A stretch of DNA of 64,000 nt, taken from Azorinus chamasolen (lineage: Eukaryota > Mollusca > Bivalvia > Cardiida > Solecurtidae). The stretch spans positions 50,427,090-50,491,089 of the forward strand of contig OY755237.1 in NCBI GenBank assembly GCA_963576725.1. The letters run 5' to 3'. The notes under the pieces are model-generated. The model searched no databases. It worked only from the letters and a program-made list of their open reading frames with translations, and had not been told where the DNA came from. The stretch's first letter is position 1. Each line of letters starts with the position of its first letter. Both the position numbers and the translations under genes were made by a program. Shown piece by piece: positions 23,635 to 36,300 of this stretch.

Positions 23635-23758
23635 AATTATGGACCTGTAAGACAGGTTGTAGCTTAATGCAGGACAAAAGTAATACAGAAAGCTCCTATA
23701 GAAGTTTTCTGCATTACTGTTGCAATGCATTAAGCAACCACCTGCTTTAACACTCCTA
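23635..23758. repeat. MITE family C
   Basis: AAGACAGGTTGTAGCTTAAT faces ATTAAGCAACCACCTGC, with a stem made by GTAATACAGAAAGCTCCTA and the opposite strand. Confidence 0.65.
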
Positions 23759-24348
23759 TGTTCAATAAATGAATGACGGTCACCGCTAATGACAGGTTCT
23801 ATTGTACCATGCAAAGCATGAAAGCAACATGTGACAGACGACTGAATTGCCCATTACTATGAAACAGTATAATTATGGCTCATGCTGAGAATCTTAATTC
23901 AGACATTTATTGACCCATTGCGTGCTACACTTAGTCCGAGAATTGATTCCTGAATGTATTTTCTGTATTTCAGGTACTGAAGAAGACGTGTGAAAATTAC
24001 AAGGATTTGGCTTATTCCTTATTTTAACAAATCGCCACATTACGTATCTGGCATGCATTTAGTTTCTTAAACACCCCTCATGAATTTATTACAGTATGTA
24101 TATTCATGGACTCATTTTTTGACAATTGCACATTATGCATTAACTTTTCTTTTCTATGACAAACACTTCAGAATCAGATAACAACCAACCAAATATTGAT
24201 GGAACTAGATAACTGCTTACCAAAGATACTAGACTGATTGTTCGACAGTTAGTTTTGGTTTATTTTATTTGGAAGAAATTTCTGAGCAAAGTTGTGCTCA
24301 AAGGATCCCGCCCATATTAACAGATTAGTAAACGTACCTAGACGCATT

Positions 24349-24839
24349 TTATTTTGAAGGTGTTTGCTCAAGTTTAGATCTGATGTAATTTTGACTACTT
24401 CCGGGTCTACTAAGCCTTTGAGAAATTATTGACCGAGTATCAAACAGCTTGGATCTTGATGACACGCTCATATCGTCTCGTAAGGATTCAAACTGTTTGT
24501 AATTGCGATTCGAACCGATGTTAGCACGATACGTGTTAACCCATTCCCTCATATTCACGACTTTTGACGACTCTGTAAAAAGTCACTTTGTGAAACCATT
24601 GTGATAAATAGAGCATTTGCTGCAAATGCTCTATTTATCCAATGGTTTCAATCTACAAAGTTCTAAAAGTTTCCCTTTCTCTAGTTAATGCTCATTTTCG
24701 GTAGATTTATTCAAAGAGGTTGTATCTAAAATAACCTATGAGGTAATGGGTTAAACCATCCAAGATCTGGGACCAAGTTCTGTGGAATTTGGTGTGTGAA
24801 AAAAGCTCTTGGTAGCGCTATAAGCTTTAATTTGGCTGT
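24349..24839 (-). pseudogene. Possible decayed host exon split by a MITE
   Basis: Ignoring the TTAA MITE at 24536-24754, the minus strand has one continuous frame of about 90 codons beginning after an AG (TTTTATAG) at 24840: TAKLKLIALPRAFFTHQIPQ, then LGWFNTYRANIGSNRNYKQF, then SLRDDMSVSSRSKLFD, ending QTPSK and a stop at 24349. The frame is kept exactly when the MITE and one TTAA are removed, which argues that it predates the insertion. A second frame is open in the right part, so coding is not certain. Ser/Arg-rich; family not recognised. Confidence 0.3.
24536..24754. repeat. MITE family A with TTAA target duplication
   Basis: TTAA at 24536-24539 and 24751-24754. Ends CCCATTCCCTCATA and AACCTATGAGGTAATGGG are inverted. 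The central hairpin GAGCATTTGC/GCAAATGCTC is perfect. Confidence 0.75.
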
Positions 24840-24965
24840 CTATAAAATGTATCGTTTCTATTTGCATGCTACATGTATCGCCAAAATCGTAACTGACTGG
24901 AGACTTAATAGAATCAATACCGTTAAGTGTAATTCTTTTGGAATCGTACCAATTGCAGACGACAA

Positions 24966-25060
24966 ATAGATAGATAGATTTATTTCAATATTGCGGCGTG
25001 CAAAGAGTCACCCACGTGTTCACTCACTTTCCCAGGGGTTCCAATATCTATGACTGGATT
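24966..25060 (-). mobile_element. LINE 3' tail with (ATCT)n end
   Basis: On the minus strand the sequence ends GCCGCAATATTGAAATAAAT followed by CTATCTATCTATTT, a polyadenylation-type signal and four-base tail typical of non-LTR elements. Confidence 0.5.
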
Positions 25061-25265
25061 ATCAAACTTACAAGGTCTGTTGACCGAGGAAAGGGGAAGT
25101 CCCTGTATTCGACGCATAAAATATACAAACCTCATTTGTTTATATCGAAAGAAATGTTGAAAAAGACAAAACGTCGATATGTGTTTGATATCGATGACCC
25201 GGATGTTTCAGTTTATTCGGGTTGGGTTTTAGTTTCGTATCTGTTCAAGTTACTTCGCGTCTCGC

Positions 25266-26002
25266 CATTAAATATTGACCCTGTTGAAAAATGACCCGGC
25301 GGGTTAATTTTCAACGTTGAAAATCGACCCGGACACAATTTCAACACCAAATTTTGATAAAAACAGCCGTTGAATATTTGTCACCCATTAAATTTTGATC
25401 AGTTCCCGGGTCTTTTTTTTCACGGTTAGTTGAAACCTTGTTGAGCTTCGATCACAGCAAGGGGTTGCGTGGATCCAGCGAATGGTCTAGACTCTTTAAT
25501 CCCCTCCCCATCAAAATACACCCCTCTCAACACCAGGTCATATTTCAACATTAAATATCGACCCAAACAATAGTTCACTTGTTCATATTGCCTGCTAATC
25601 GCGACAATGATGATATGTACGGAAACAGCTTTGGTTAACTCTCCATCTTATCTGGATCGAATCTGTTTGACGTTATACAGTCATTCTCCAGTAATTGGTA
25701 CATTTGAGATTATTTTTCGTGAAAATAAAGTTGCTCCAATTATGTTTAAATGCATATAATATTAATATGTATACATTCTAGTAACCATCTGAAAAGTTTG
25801 ACTCACACTATTGTTTTAACATCTTAGAGCAATTTCGATTTCGGATTACATTAAATTTTATGAAGTCTAAATCCCTCGCCGCAAAACGGGGAGATGATTA
25901 TGCGAATGCTCTTCGTCTGCCCGTCACTCCTTCTGTCTGTCTGTCTGTCCATAAGATTTTGAAATGAAAAACAGCAGATGCATGTGCGGATTCAATTCGA
26001 CC

Positions 26003-26033
<31 letters not shown>

Positions 26034-26458
26034 CACCACCACCACCACATGTCGCGATTTTTTGAGCTTATTATAATACATGTATAGCCGTTTCAACATT
26101 TCGTGGCACTCGTTTCAACATTTCGTTGCACCCGACTTTTCAATGACGGGAGCCGCACGACTGCCATTTTCACCCCACCCAAACACACACCTACAATTCA
26201 ATCGAAACGTCCTCATAATTGTGAAAACATCTGAACTCATGATGGTGAGAGTTGATCAGTATCATACGATATCCTGATTGTATATCAACATCTGGGTCAT
26301 TTTTCAACGGGGTCCTTTTCTCATGTAAGGTCACTTTTTCACGTGTGGACAGGGCCGTTATTTAACGACCCGGGTGATTTCTCAACATTAAAAGTCGACC
26401 CGTCTGTCGTGGAATAAATACCTGCCGGGTCTTTTTTCAACAGGGTCAAACTTTAATG
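25266..26458. mobile_element. Non-autonomous TIR element, 1.2 kb
   Basis: Left end CATTAAATATTGACCCTG and right end CAGGGTCAAACTTTAATG are inverted copies, and the pairing continues inward (TTGAAAAATGACCCGGC against GCCGGGTCTTTTTTCAA), giving a TIR of more than 30 bp. Several internal words of the CGACCCGG/TCAAC type recur in both orientations. It includes a C run, a CA run and a CCA run at about 26002-26050. No transposase frame is present. Confidence 0.7.
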
Positions 26459-26567
26459 TAACACCGACCACTTCCGAGAAAAGCTGTTCCATAAGCAATG
26501 GAGGGATCGAATGACCATCAGCAAAACGCGGTAAAATTGAAACGGAAAAGGTCGATCATACCAGCTA

Positions 26568-28039
26568 TGAACAAGAAAATCATTGGTGCAAAGCATCAAA
26601 AGGCGTGTATTACTGAATAATAATCAAACCTATTTTACATGTATATAATATTTAAGTAATTGTCAACAAAATGTCTAAATGTTTTAGATCTACTCATAGC
26701 TTAAAGCTTAGTAACGCAACAAAATTCTTCAGTTTCATCACAAAGGGCAATTGAAACGGCAGCCATTTTAGTCGGGTGGCCCTAGTTATACAATAACCCT
26801 TTCAGTCTCACACTGGACCCCTTATCCCCTTTCAGGTTAAATATTCATGTAAGAAATAATGCCATCATGAATATTTATCAGTCCACTTTTTATAATGGCA
26901 TAAGGACACATATATCCAATGTCTAATCTGGACAATTTCTTAAGTTCAAAGCTTATTGCAGGCATAGATTAATGCTGAAAACTCCTGAAGGTATTTTTGA
27001 CATGGTAGTATTTTTTTCATAACAACTCCATACTGTATATTATCCAATTCGAGATATCAAATGTATGTCTAAATACAATGCCAAAGAGTATCATACGTAA
27101 CTGTAGCATTGACACTTTGAACCTAGAGTAACTGGCCATCTCATCAAGATCCAAATTGCGTTCTCCAGATCATTTATCTAGTGTAATAACTGTCAACACA
27201 CACCGCCTGCCTGGCGATAGCTATTACGCGCGATAAGCGTTGTGTACAAATTACCTGTCAAAAGTCACGTGAAGTACTAAATCCCTTCGGCCCCCTTTCT
27301 GCAAAGAGTTACAGTGTAGATCTAGACAAAGAGACACGTGTTTAGGCCATGCTAGATTTCTAGTATTCAGGATATCCTGACCAAATTAATTTACATCATA
27401 TAGTTACTTTTTTACATTTGGACTTGTTATTTTACTGTCTGTGGATTACCACTGTTATATATTACGAACTGGAAGTCCAGGATACTTCAACTATTCTACA
27501 AACGTTCTCTACAGTGTTTAACAACCGAGTTAATGAAATTTGAACACTGGAAGCTTTCACCATGGCAGAAACTTTTGCATCAGATCTATATTAGTTCATA
27601 AGTAAACAGAGCAGATTCAGCAGGAGCCATCTATTTTGAGTTTACTCTAGGTATACCCTGTTTGCAAAGGTGTATCTATGAAGTAAAAGGTTATACCCGG
27701 GTATTAAATCATACTCTAGCATAAAATAGGTGTATATATTAATTAAAAACACTAATGATAAACCGTAGTTCTGCATTCAATTACATTACTTAAGAGCTCC
27801 TTTCGCGGGATTTAGTACTGTGGCGAAAGCAGCAAGTAATCCGTTTTCCCGGTAAATCATGTGAATGTCATCAATATATTAATGGTGTGTTCATATATCC
27901 AGGCTTATATCAGTATATTAATGCCAAATATATTTAAAATATATGTTCATATCATTTATAATAACTAATCAGTAGCCGTTATTAATCTTTAATCCTCCTT
28001 TCGCCTGCTTTCGCCAAATATCCTCATTCCGTGTTTTAG
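26568..28039. repeat. Duplicated block, copy 2 left part
   Basis: Paralogue of 12375-13040 and then of 17460-17860. The two parts that are 4.4 kb apart in copy 1 are contiguous here (junction near 27636, CCATCTATTTTGAGTTTACTC). Either copy 1 received a 4.4-kb insertion, which includes the LINE at 13516, or copy 2 lost it. Confidence 0.7.
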
Positions 28040-28712
28040 GAGGCAGGCAACAGAAGATCCTTGTTTTTTAGCCGACAGATCACCACGTACCACGGTCTAT
28101 AGCTCCTCTTGGCTTTCAATCCAGATTCTGAAATAAGATTATGGCCAAGATAAACAAATATGTCCATAAGCATTGTAAAACACTGTAAAATTTATTCTAC
28201 AAATTGCTTTCACACTGTGCCAAGAGTGAATTTTCTGTTTGTCCGAGCCGCGAAAACACATGACAAAAACCCAACAAAACGACACTTTTCACCATAAGAT
28301 TTGAAACTGCCATGACATTGCTATGCTCCAAAGCACTTCATGCTGAGGATCCATACCATGGTAGCTTTCAAATAAACAAGAGAGACAATATAGGTATCCA
28401 GACTTTTTTTCCCACTATTTCATTGATTTCTTACCTCACTTCAAATTTCCGCTGTAAATTTGGCAGATGTAGCCGATACCATTAGTTTCGCATTCTACCC
28501 TCTTTTCATGTTGTACACTATTTAGAGGTCATGACCTTTGGGCCCAGTCTATTGAAAACAAGTCAAAAAACTCACTTTTGGCACATAACTTCCTGTCTTT
28601 TTTGTTATTATCATTAAAAAAACACCTTTCAAACACAGACAATTACTAGAATTAAGGAATTTCCGGGGCCAATTCGAATATTTCCCTACTCTACTGTTTA
28701 CTGCTACCTTAA
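28040..28712. mobile_element. Insertion specific to block copy 2, unclassified
   Basis: About 670 bp between sequences that are adjacent in copy 1 (GTTTTAG and CATACTCGGTTTCG). It begins GAGGCAGGCAACAG and ends TGCTACCTTAAGT. No frame and no clear inverted ends. Confidence 0.45.
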
Positions 28713-28922
28713 GTCATACTCGGTTTCGCAACATCTTAGACATTTCCTCGGTGGTTATCGTTAATGATCTTGCCATTGCGGTATTACGTTTTGTATTAGC
28801 CCCGACCATAGGAGAAATAATTTTCTAATATTTTCATTTCCAAAATACAAACAATCATACAGTGGAAACAGATCAGTCGACCTGTTTCCAACTATATTGA
28901 ATGTATTATTCCAAACATAGGG
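28713..28922. repeat. Duplicated block, copy 2 middle part
   Basis: Matches 17863-18185 without the LINE tail that copy 1 carries: CATACTCGGTTTCGCAACAT, then GTCGACCTGTTTCCAACTA. Confidence 0.75.
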
Positions 28923-29884
28923 CGAATCTCTGTTTGTAAACAAACCCGTCGATTTCGCGCATGCGCAGTTAACTGGTGGGCAAAAAGACCAATAACAACC
29001 TATGTATCTCTATGTATAGGCAAAGCAATAGTTAGCCTACACATCATTTAACGACTGTGTTGGTTATGAATTGTTGATTTCTGTACATTTACTATATCCT
29101 CTGACTATAATGACAACTATGTTTTAGTTTCTAAGGTTATATACAAGAAGAAGCTTGAATTAATCGGACCTATAAACTACCAGCTGAACTTTGAAAAAAT
29201 AAAACACAAAAAACCGATCCCTTGATCTGGCCTTTCTTTGAAATGAGAGACATTCTTAATTATTTGTTGGACATGCATGATATGTCGAATAATTTAGATC
29301 AACATTATTTAAAATTTTAATTCTCTATTTATTTTAATAAGATCGAGATATTAAGCTATATAGTCTCACGGCGTTCATTCGTGTGTTGTAAAATGCACAT
29401 GTCTTTCTGGCTACTGTACAGTACCGTTGCAGATCTAGTATTTTAGAATAGATCTAGATCATATCAATCTATATTATCTTTAGAACTATAATTCACAATA
29501 AACTACCTTTTTAAATAGATCTAAATCGTTGGGTTTAAATATGCTTAGCCATAGATCTAATTAGTCAAACATAGTTATCTTCTATTGTTCGGGAAGCTGT
29601 TTAACAAATCATAACTTTAAACAATTGGCACATTGTTTGATAGTTGTTACATTAGAAGCATTCCTGTTACGTAATAGTTCATAACTTTGTTGATAAGACA
29701 GTGTGTGATAGATGGCAATTGTGTGATCGCTGACCCTTGTTCCCTGCTGAGAAACTAGGGGATTTACTGACCATCTGGCACATTTGATCGTTACTCTTTT
29801 CCTAGGTCTAGTTAGTAAATTAGCGGTATTTCGGCTGAGTAAGTATGTAATAATATAGTCTCCAACTGTCTAACACAATTAATT

Positions 29885-30115
29885 TTCAGTGCATGCCTTT
29901 GCAAACAGAGTAGATCAAGATCTGAAGGCTATTGGAGCCGTATGATCGGACCCACTCTATTTGCTTATGAAATTATATCAAATCTGACTCTTCATTTCTA
30001 CCAGTACCAAAAAAGGCATGTGTTTCTATACCATTACAAAAATCGGCTTATAAATATTAATGATGTCATCTTTTTCTGACATAAATATTCAACAGGGAAA
30101 GGGTTAAAAACCACC
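29885..30115. repeat. MITE family B
   Basis: CCTTTGCAAACAGAGTAGAT, then GGACCCACTCTATTTGCTTA, tail ATATTAATGATGTCATC, right end GGGAAAGGGTTAA. Confidence 0.6.
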
Positions 30116-30666
30116 GACAACCAACCTTACGTTACGAATTCAGCTAAAAATGTATACCTGACATGACCAGACAACAGAAGTAAAAGTTCTGAAAACATCC
30201 ACGCTTTTTCACGTGCTTTCAAACAGAGTAGACCCGGATCAGGATATTCTCTGTTTTACTTCTACCAAATGACGGCCGCCGTCATCTTACTGACTGTTCT
30301 GCTGTTTTGGGTGCGCGCATATTAACAGAAAATTTAGAAGACAGACAAAAAGAGCCAAGATAACTAGGAGGGCTCCTTTAAGATTAAAAAAGAAGTTTTT
30401 ATAGAACTCCAATCACTTGTGGTTTACATATATATACAGTGTACATTTAAAAACATTCACAGCATTGGCTGGTTATGATCTATACTGTCAGACGAGCCTT
30501 GAATGCACCATGAATGCATGTTTGCTTATGAATTTATGTTGGATCTGAATCTACAGTTTTTCCCAATGCCAGAACATTCTCAGTACATATGCTATTATAA
30601 AAATTAATTTAATAAATATTCATGATATCAGTATTTCTTACAATAATATTCACGGTGTAAAGGGTT

Positions 30667-31297
30667 CCAGTCAATTTTTACGATGTCAACTCTTAAATCT
30701 GGGCGAAATTTCACGCCTTATGATTTTATATAAATTTGCAACAAATAACATTTTTGTTATGACTGACAGTATAGTATCCTGTGATAGGAAGTATGTGACA
30801 CATCTTTAGAAATGCATGGACTTTTGTAACTCTAATCAGTATTATATCCTTTAGATATGAGCTTTTAACAAATACAGTTAACTTGTGTATTTTATCAATA
30901 TTTAACCTTTTCTGATTATTTTTTTTGTACTGTGTATTACCCATGCTTTGAAAAGCTTATATCTTTCAATTCCACAGGTTGTCATGTTAAACTGTTGTTA
31001 ATTTTGTTACACAGTCGGCAAATAGTTTATTGTAGACCGGTCATGTTATTTGTTGTACAACCGACTCCAAATAAAGATGTTTGTATCTTGTAAATTCATC
31101 TTCCAGAATCATTTTTCGGTTCATGTTTATGTTTTTACATGTATTATCGATGTAATTATCATCAACGATTGCACCATAATCGGTTTTTATTGATTTTAAC
31201 AGAAGTTTTCAAAGTGCTGTCAATGTTTCTGTTATTGTTTACATACATGTATCAGCTGTCAGTCTTTTTGCCCACCAAGCTTTTCTCGGCTAAGATA
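30667..31297. repeat. Inverted-pair repeat, first copy
   Basis: About 630 bp almost identical to the reverse complement of 61818-62437, for example GACAGTATAGTATCCTGTGA here and the complement there. It forms the right half of the TIR element at 28923-31333. Confidence 0.75.
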
Positions 31298-31330
31298 ACA
31301 GGTGCGCGTGACGTCACGGCGATTCGCCAT

Positions 31331-31466
31331 ATACTGTTTTAAAACTCATAACCCACGAATTACAGTTTCACCGTATTCTCACAAGTCTTAATAAATCGGC
31401 CCTCCTACCAGTGAAATTCCACCGGAAGAATTCCATATAGACGCGGGGACTTAATGTCCCCGCGCC
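31331..31466. repeat. Duplicated block, copy 2 right part with terminal hairpin
   Basis: Matches 18187-18315. Ends in the hairpin CGCGGGGAC-TTAAT-GTCCCCGCG (31442-31464), whose stem differs from copy 1 at four positions on each arm, all compensated. Confidence 0.75.
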
Positions 31467-31469
31467 AAT

Positions 31470-32270
31470 CACGTACCATGATGGGAATAGATTGTATCAC
31501 AGTAATATTATATACTGAACATTTTAATATGCCTATACGTAGTATATGTTTGCCTTTTATTATTTCTGTCTAATGATGATAGATGAGAAATGTTGTAGTA
31601 ATGAAAACAGTTTCAATGCGCACAACTGTCACGTTTTATTACCAATATTGACGATATCCTATACAAATGTATATTTAGTGTAACAAAATTGGTAAATCCA
31701 GCTAATGCATTGATTACAGATCCAGTATGCATTACAATTTATTATCCCACATCTGTGATGTGTAATAAAATGCCTATATGGCTTCGTCAAAGCGGTTATG
31801 ATCGATACAAGCAGAAATGTAACCCACCATTTTCCCGTAAATATGCAATAGAACATTCCAGTCTTGTCCCATTTAGTAGCGCTGCCTTTTACGTTGATTG
31901 TTTAATCCACCGAAAACAAAACTCAGGTAAGCATACATAGGAAATAGTCGTATGAATGGTCAAAAACACACTGTATTGGATTAGGGAATGTCTTGATTTT
32001 TACTGGCTCAGAAGTCTCGCACACATTTCATTGGTGTTTATTTTGTAATAAAATAATGCCACGTTTCCGCGTTGTAGCATGATGAAAGTAGTTTTGAGTT
32101 TTCAGAACTGTAGATATGGGGTGTATTTGGAAAATCTAAGTAAAATGTGTATATATACAGAAATAGTACAGCCCTCTGAGGGCCTTATTGCATTATACTG
32201 AACAGTCAGCCCAAAAATAGTTTAAGGCTATGCATATACTAAAAGTAAAAATAACGTTTTGTTTGTTTTT
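31470..32270. other. Unassigned AT-rich stretch
   Basis: Overlapping short frames on both strands (31659-31940), none with motifs or splice context that I can support. No repeat family recognised except family B starting at 32277. Confidence 0.4.
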
Positions 32271-32276
32271 TAATTT

Positions 32277-32502
32277 ATTAACCTTTTCCCTGTTCTATGT
32301 TTATTACACATTTCATTACCCACTGAATATTCATGGACATATTTGTAATAATGAAATATGGAAAGTGGAACACTGTAGCCATTTTAGAAGGTATAGAAAC
32401 AGATATATCAAATTCCATTAGCAAACAGAGCAGACCCTGATATAGGTATACTCTGTTTGCAGATGCGTGAAAACACGTTTATATGAGGGAAAGCGTTAAA
32501 TA
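32277..32502. repeat. MITE family B, inverted
   Basis: TTAACCTTTTCCCTGTTC at the left and GAGGGAAAGCGTTAA at the right, core GCAAACAGAGCAGACCCTGA with a shortened hairpin. Confidence 0.65.
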
Positions 32503-32614
32503 ACATACAAATTAAAATGGAGTAATTAATTTATACGCGTATTCGTATCCGCGGAAATTACCGCACTATCGCTAAATAGCTAGAATGCGTCTTTTTAAGT
32601 TAAAGGGTTAAACA

Positions 32615-32815
32615 TTTCTATGAAGTATATGCTTAACTCTTACTGAAATAAATACGCCTTTCTACGCATTTGCAAATAGAGTAGAACCAGACCAGGCTGC
32701 CCCTGTAGAAATCGTCTGATCAGGGTGCGCTCTGTTTGCTATTATAACAATTGATATAATACACATGCATGACGTCATAAATGACGTATATTCATGAAGT
32801 ACGGGGCTAAGGTCA
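32615..32815. repeat. MITE family B
   Basis: CTTAACTCTTACTGAAATAA, then GCAAATAGAGTAGAACCAGA and GTGCGCTCTGTTTGC. The tail contains ATGACGTCATAAATGACGTA. Confidence 0.55.
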
Positions 32816-33004
32816 ACAATGTTTCAATGATTATTAAAAAGTACCGTTTCGTCCCTTTGTGTTAAAAATAGAGTTAATAGAGTTAGAGTGCTAAACAGTT
32901 TGGACCCTAATGAGACACCGAGTTGCTCGGTGTCAACTCGGTGTCACCTCTGAATCAGACCTGTTTGCAAAAGTAAGTCACCAAAGTTGGTCCTTTGTGC
33001 TGAA

Positions 33005-33225
33005 AGCAGTAACCCACCTCATCATATTAACGCCTTTGTAAAAATCACTTTTTGAAACGATTCAGATAAATAGAGCATTTTTCCATATGAAGCAAATGGT
33101 CTACATCACAATGGTTTAAAAACTAAACAATTCTAAATGTGTCCTTTCTCTAGCACATGCTTATTTTAGTAGATTTATACAACGAGGGTGGGTCTAAATT
33201 AATTAGCCAATGAGGGAATGGCCCA
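33005..33225. repeat. MITE family A, diverged
   Basis: Family A order is kept (CGCCTTTGTAAAAATCACTT, AAATAGAGCATTT, CACAATGGTTT, GGGTGGGTCTAAATT, CCAATGAGGGAATGG), but the ends are mutated. Confidence 0.6.
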
Positions 33226-33230
33226 AGCGA

Positions 33231-33322
33231 CATTCAATTATCAATAGGGATACTGCAGAATTCAATTATCAATAGGCATACTGCAGAATTCAATTATCAA
33301 TAGGCATACTGCAGAATTCAAT
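33231..33322. repeat. 31-bp tandem repeat, three units
   Basis: TTCAATTATCAATAGGCATA plus CTGCAGAA repeats three times with one variant position (GGGATA in the first). Confidence 0.85.
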
Positions 33323-33387
33323 TTGTAAGGTTGTAACTGCCTCTGTAACCGGGTGTTCTTATAAAGAAACATACCCACTCAGCCCCG

Positions 33388-36300
33388 GGACTGTATTTTT
33401 TCAGTAGCGGCTGTGTATTTTTACAGTAGTGGCTGTGTAGTTTTACAGTAGAGGCTATGTATTTTTACAGAGTGGCTGTGTAGTTTTACAGTAGCGGCTA
33501 TGTAGTTTTACAGTAGTGGCTGTGTAGTTTTACAGTAGTGGCTATGTAGTTTTACAGTAGTGGCTGTGTAGTTTTACAGAGTGGCTGTGTAGTTTTACAG
33601 TAGCGGCTATGTAGTTTTACAGTAGTGGCTGTGTAGTTTTACAGTAGAGGCTATGTATTTTTACAGTAGTGGCTGTGTAGTTTTACAGTAGCGGCTATGT
33701 AGTTTTACAGTAGAGGCTATGTAGTTTTACAGTAGAGGCTATGTATTTTTACAGTAGCGGCTATGTAGTTTTACAGGAGTGGCTGTGTAGTTTTACAGTA
33801 GCGGCTATGTAGTTTTACAGTAGTGGCTATGTAGTTTTACAGTAGCGGCTGTGTAGTTTTACAGTAGAGGCTATGTAGTTTTACAGTAGAGGCTATGTAG
33901 TTTTACAGTAGTGGCTGTGTAGTTTTACAGTAGATGCTATGTATTTTTACAGTAGTGGCTATGTAGTTTTACAGTAGTGGCTGTGTAGTTTTACAGTAGA
34001 AGCTATGTATTTTTACAGTAGCGGCTATGTAGTTTTACAGTAGAGGCTATGTATTTTTACAGAGTGGCTGTGTAGTTTTACAGAGTGGATGTGTAGTTTT
34101 ACAGTAGTGGCTGTGTAGTTTTACAGTAGTGGCTGTGTAGTTTTACAGAGTGGATGTGCAGTTTTACAGTAGCAAGTGTGTATTTTTACAGTAGCGGCTG
34201 TGTATTTTTGCAGTAGCGGCTATGTATTTTTACAGTAGCGGCTGTGTAGTTTTACAGTAGCGGCTATGTATTTTTACAGTAGTGGCTATGTAGTTTTACA
34301 GTAGAGGCTATGTATTTTTACAGAGTGGCTGAGTAGTTTTACAGTAGAGGCTATTTAGGTTTAAAGAAGTGGCTGTGTAGTTTTACAGTAGTGGCTGTGT
34401 AGTTTTACAGTAGCGGCTATGTATTTTTACAGAGTGGCCGAGTAGTTTTACAGTAGAGGCTATTTAGGTTTACAGTAGTGGCTGTGTAGTTGGCTGTGTA
34501 GTTTTACAGTAGTGGCTGTGTAGTTTTACAGTAGAGGCTATTTAGGTTTACAGTAGTGGCTGTGTAGTTTTACAGTAGTGGCTGTGTAGTTTTACAGTAG
34601 CGGCTATGTAGTTTTACAGTAGTGGCTGTGTAGTTTTACAGTAGCGGCTATGTATTTTTACAGAGTGGCTGTGTAGTTTTACAGTAGTGGCTGTGTAGTT
34701 TTACAGTAGTGGCTGTGTAGTTTTACAGTAGAGGCTATTTAGGTTTACAGTAGTGGCTGTGTAGTTTTACAGTAGTGGCTGTGTAGTTTTACAGTAGCGG
34801 CTATGTATTTTTACAGAGTGGCTGTGTAGTTTTACAGTAGTGGCTGTGTAGTTTTACAGTAGCGGCTATGTATTTTTACAGAGTGGCTGAGTAGTTTTAC
34901 AGTAGAGGCTATTTAGGTTTACAGTAGTGGCTGTGTAGTTTTACAGTAGCGGCTATGTATTTTTACAGAGTGGCTGTGTAGTTTTACAGTATCGGCTATG
35001 TAGTTTTACAGTAGTGGCTGTGTAGATTTACAGTAGTGGCTGTGTAGATTTACAGTAGCGGTTGTGCAGTTTTACAGTAGCGGCTGTGCAGTTTTACAGT
35101 ATCGGCTGTGTGTATTTTTATAGTATCGGCTGCGTATTTTTTTTAACACAGTTTCGGTTATGTAGTTTTACAGCAGCGGCTATGTAGTTTTTATAGAGGT
35201 TATGTAATTTCACAGTAGCAGTTGTGAACTTTTTAATGTAATTTTACAGTAGCAGCTATGTAATCTTACTGTAGCGGCTGTGCAGTTTTACAGTAGCGGC
35301 TGTGCAGTTTTACAGTAGCGGCTGTGCAGTTTTACAGTAGCGGCTGTGTAGTTTTACAGTAGCGACTGTGTAGTTTTACATTAGCGGCTGTGCAGTTTTA
35401 CAGTAGCGGCTGTGTAGTTTTACAGTAGTGGCTGAGTAGTTTTACAGTAGAGGCTATTTAGGTTTACAGTAGTGGCTGTGTAGTTTTACAGTAGTGGCTG
35501 TGTAGTTTTACAGTAGTGGCTGAGTAGTTTTACAGTAGAGGCTATTTAGGTTTACAGTAGTGGCTGTGTAGTTTTACAGTAGTGGCTGTGTAGTTTTACA
35601 GTAGCGGCTATGTATTTTTACAGAGTGGCTGAGTAGTTTTACAGTAGAGGCTATTTAGGTTTACAGTAGTGGCTGTGTAGTTTTACAGTAGTGGCTGCGT
35701 AGTTTTACAGTAGTGGCTGTGTAGTTTTACAGTAGAGGCTATTTAGGTTTACAGTAGTGGCTGTGTAGTTTTACAGTAGTGGCTGTGTAGTTTTACAGTA
35801 GCGGCTATGTATTTTTACAGAGTGGCTGTGTAGTTTTACAGTAGTGGCTGTGTCGTTTTACAGTAGTGGCTGTGTAGTTTTACAGTAGTGGCTGTGTAGT
35901 TTTACAGTAGTGGCTGTGTAGTTTTACAGTAGAGGCTATTTAGGTTTACAGTAGTGGCTGTGTAGTTTTACAGTAGTGGCTGTGTAGTTTTACAGTAGCG
36001 GCTATGTATTTTTACAGAGTGGCTGTGTAGTTTTACAGTAGTGGCTGTGTAGTTTTACAGTAGCGGCTATGTATTTTTACAGAGTGGCTGAGTAGTTTTA
36101 CAGTAGAGGCTATTTAGGTTTACAGTAGTGGCTGTGTAGTTTTACAGTAGCGACTATGTATTTTTACAGAGTGGCTGTGTAGTTTTACAGTATCGGCTAT
36201 GTAGTTTTACAGTAGTGGCTGTGTAGATTTACAGTAGTGGCTGTGTAGATTTACAGTAGCGGTTGTGCAGTTTTACAGTAGCGGCTGTGCAGTTTTACAG

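Larger units (their letters stand above)
28923..31333. mobile_element. TIR DNA element, 2.4 kb, inserted in block copy 2
   Basis: Left end GGGCGAATCTCTG and right end GGCGATTCGCC are inverted at GGCGAATC, and both ends carry TGGTGGGCAAAAAGAC about 50 bases inside in inverted orientation. Comparison with copy 1 (CCATACTG at 18184) shows the empty site. A TA or ATA target duplication fits. It contains nested family B copies (29885-30115, about 30200-30250, 30515-30668). No transposase frame is visible, so it is non-autonomous or decayed. 29030-29880 inside it is AT-rich with recurring AGATCTA words and nothing else I recognise. Confidence 0.65.

Noticed and set aside
23974..24027. Possible last exon after TGTATTTCAG (VLKKTCENYKDLAYSLF, stop)
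   Set aside because: Only 17 codons, no partner exon, and an AT-rich context in which such frames arise by chance.
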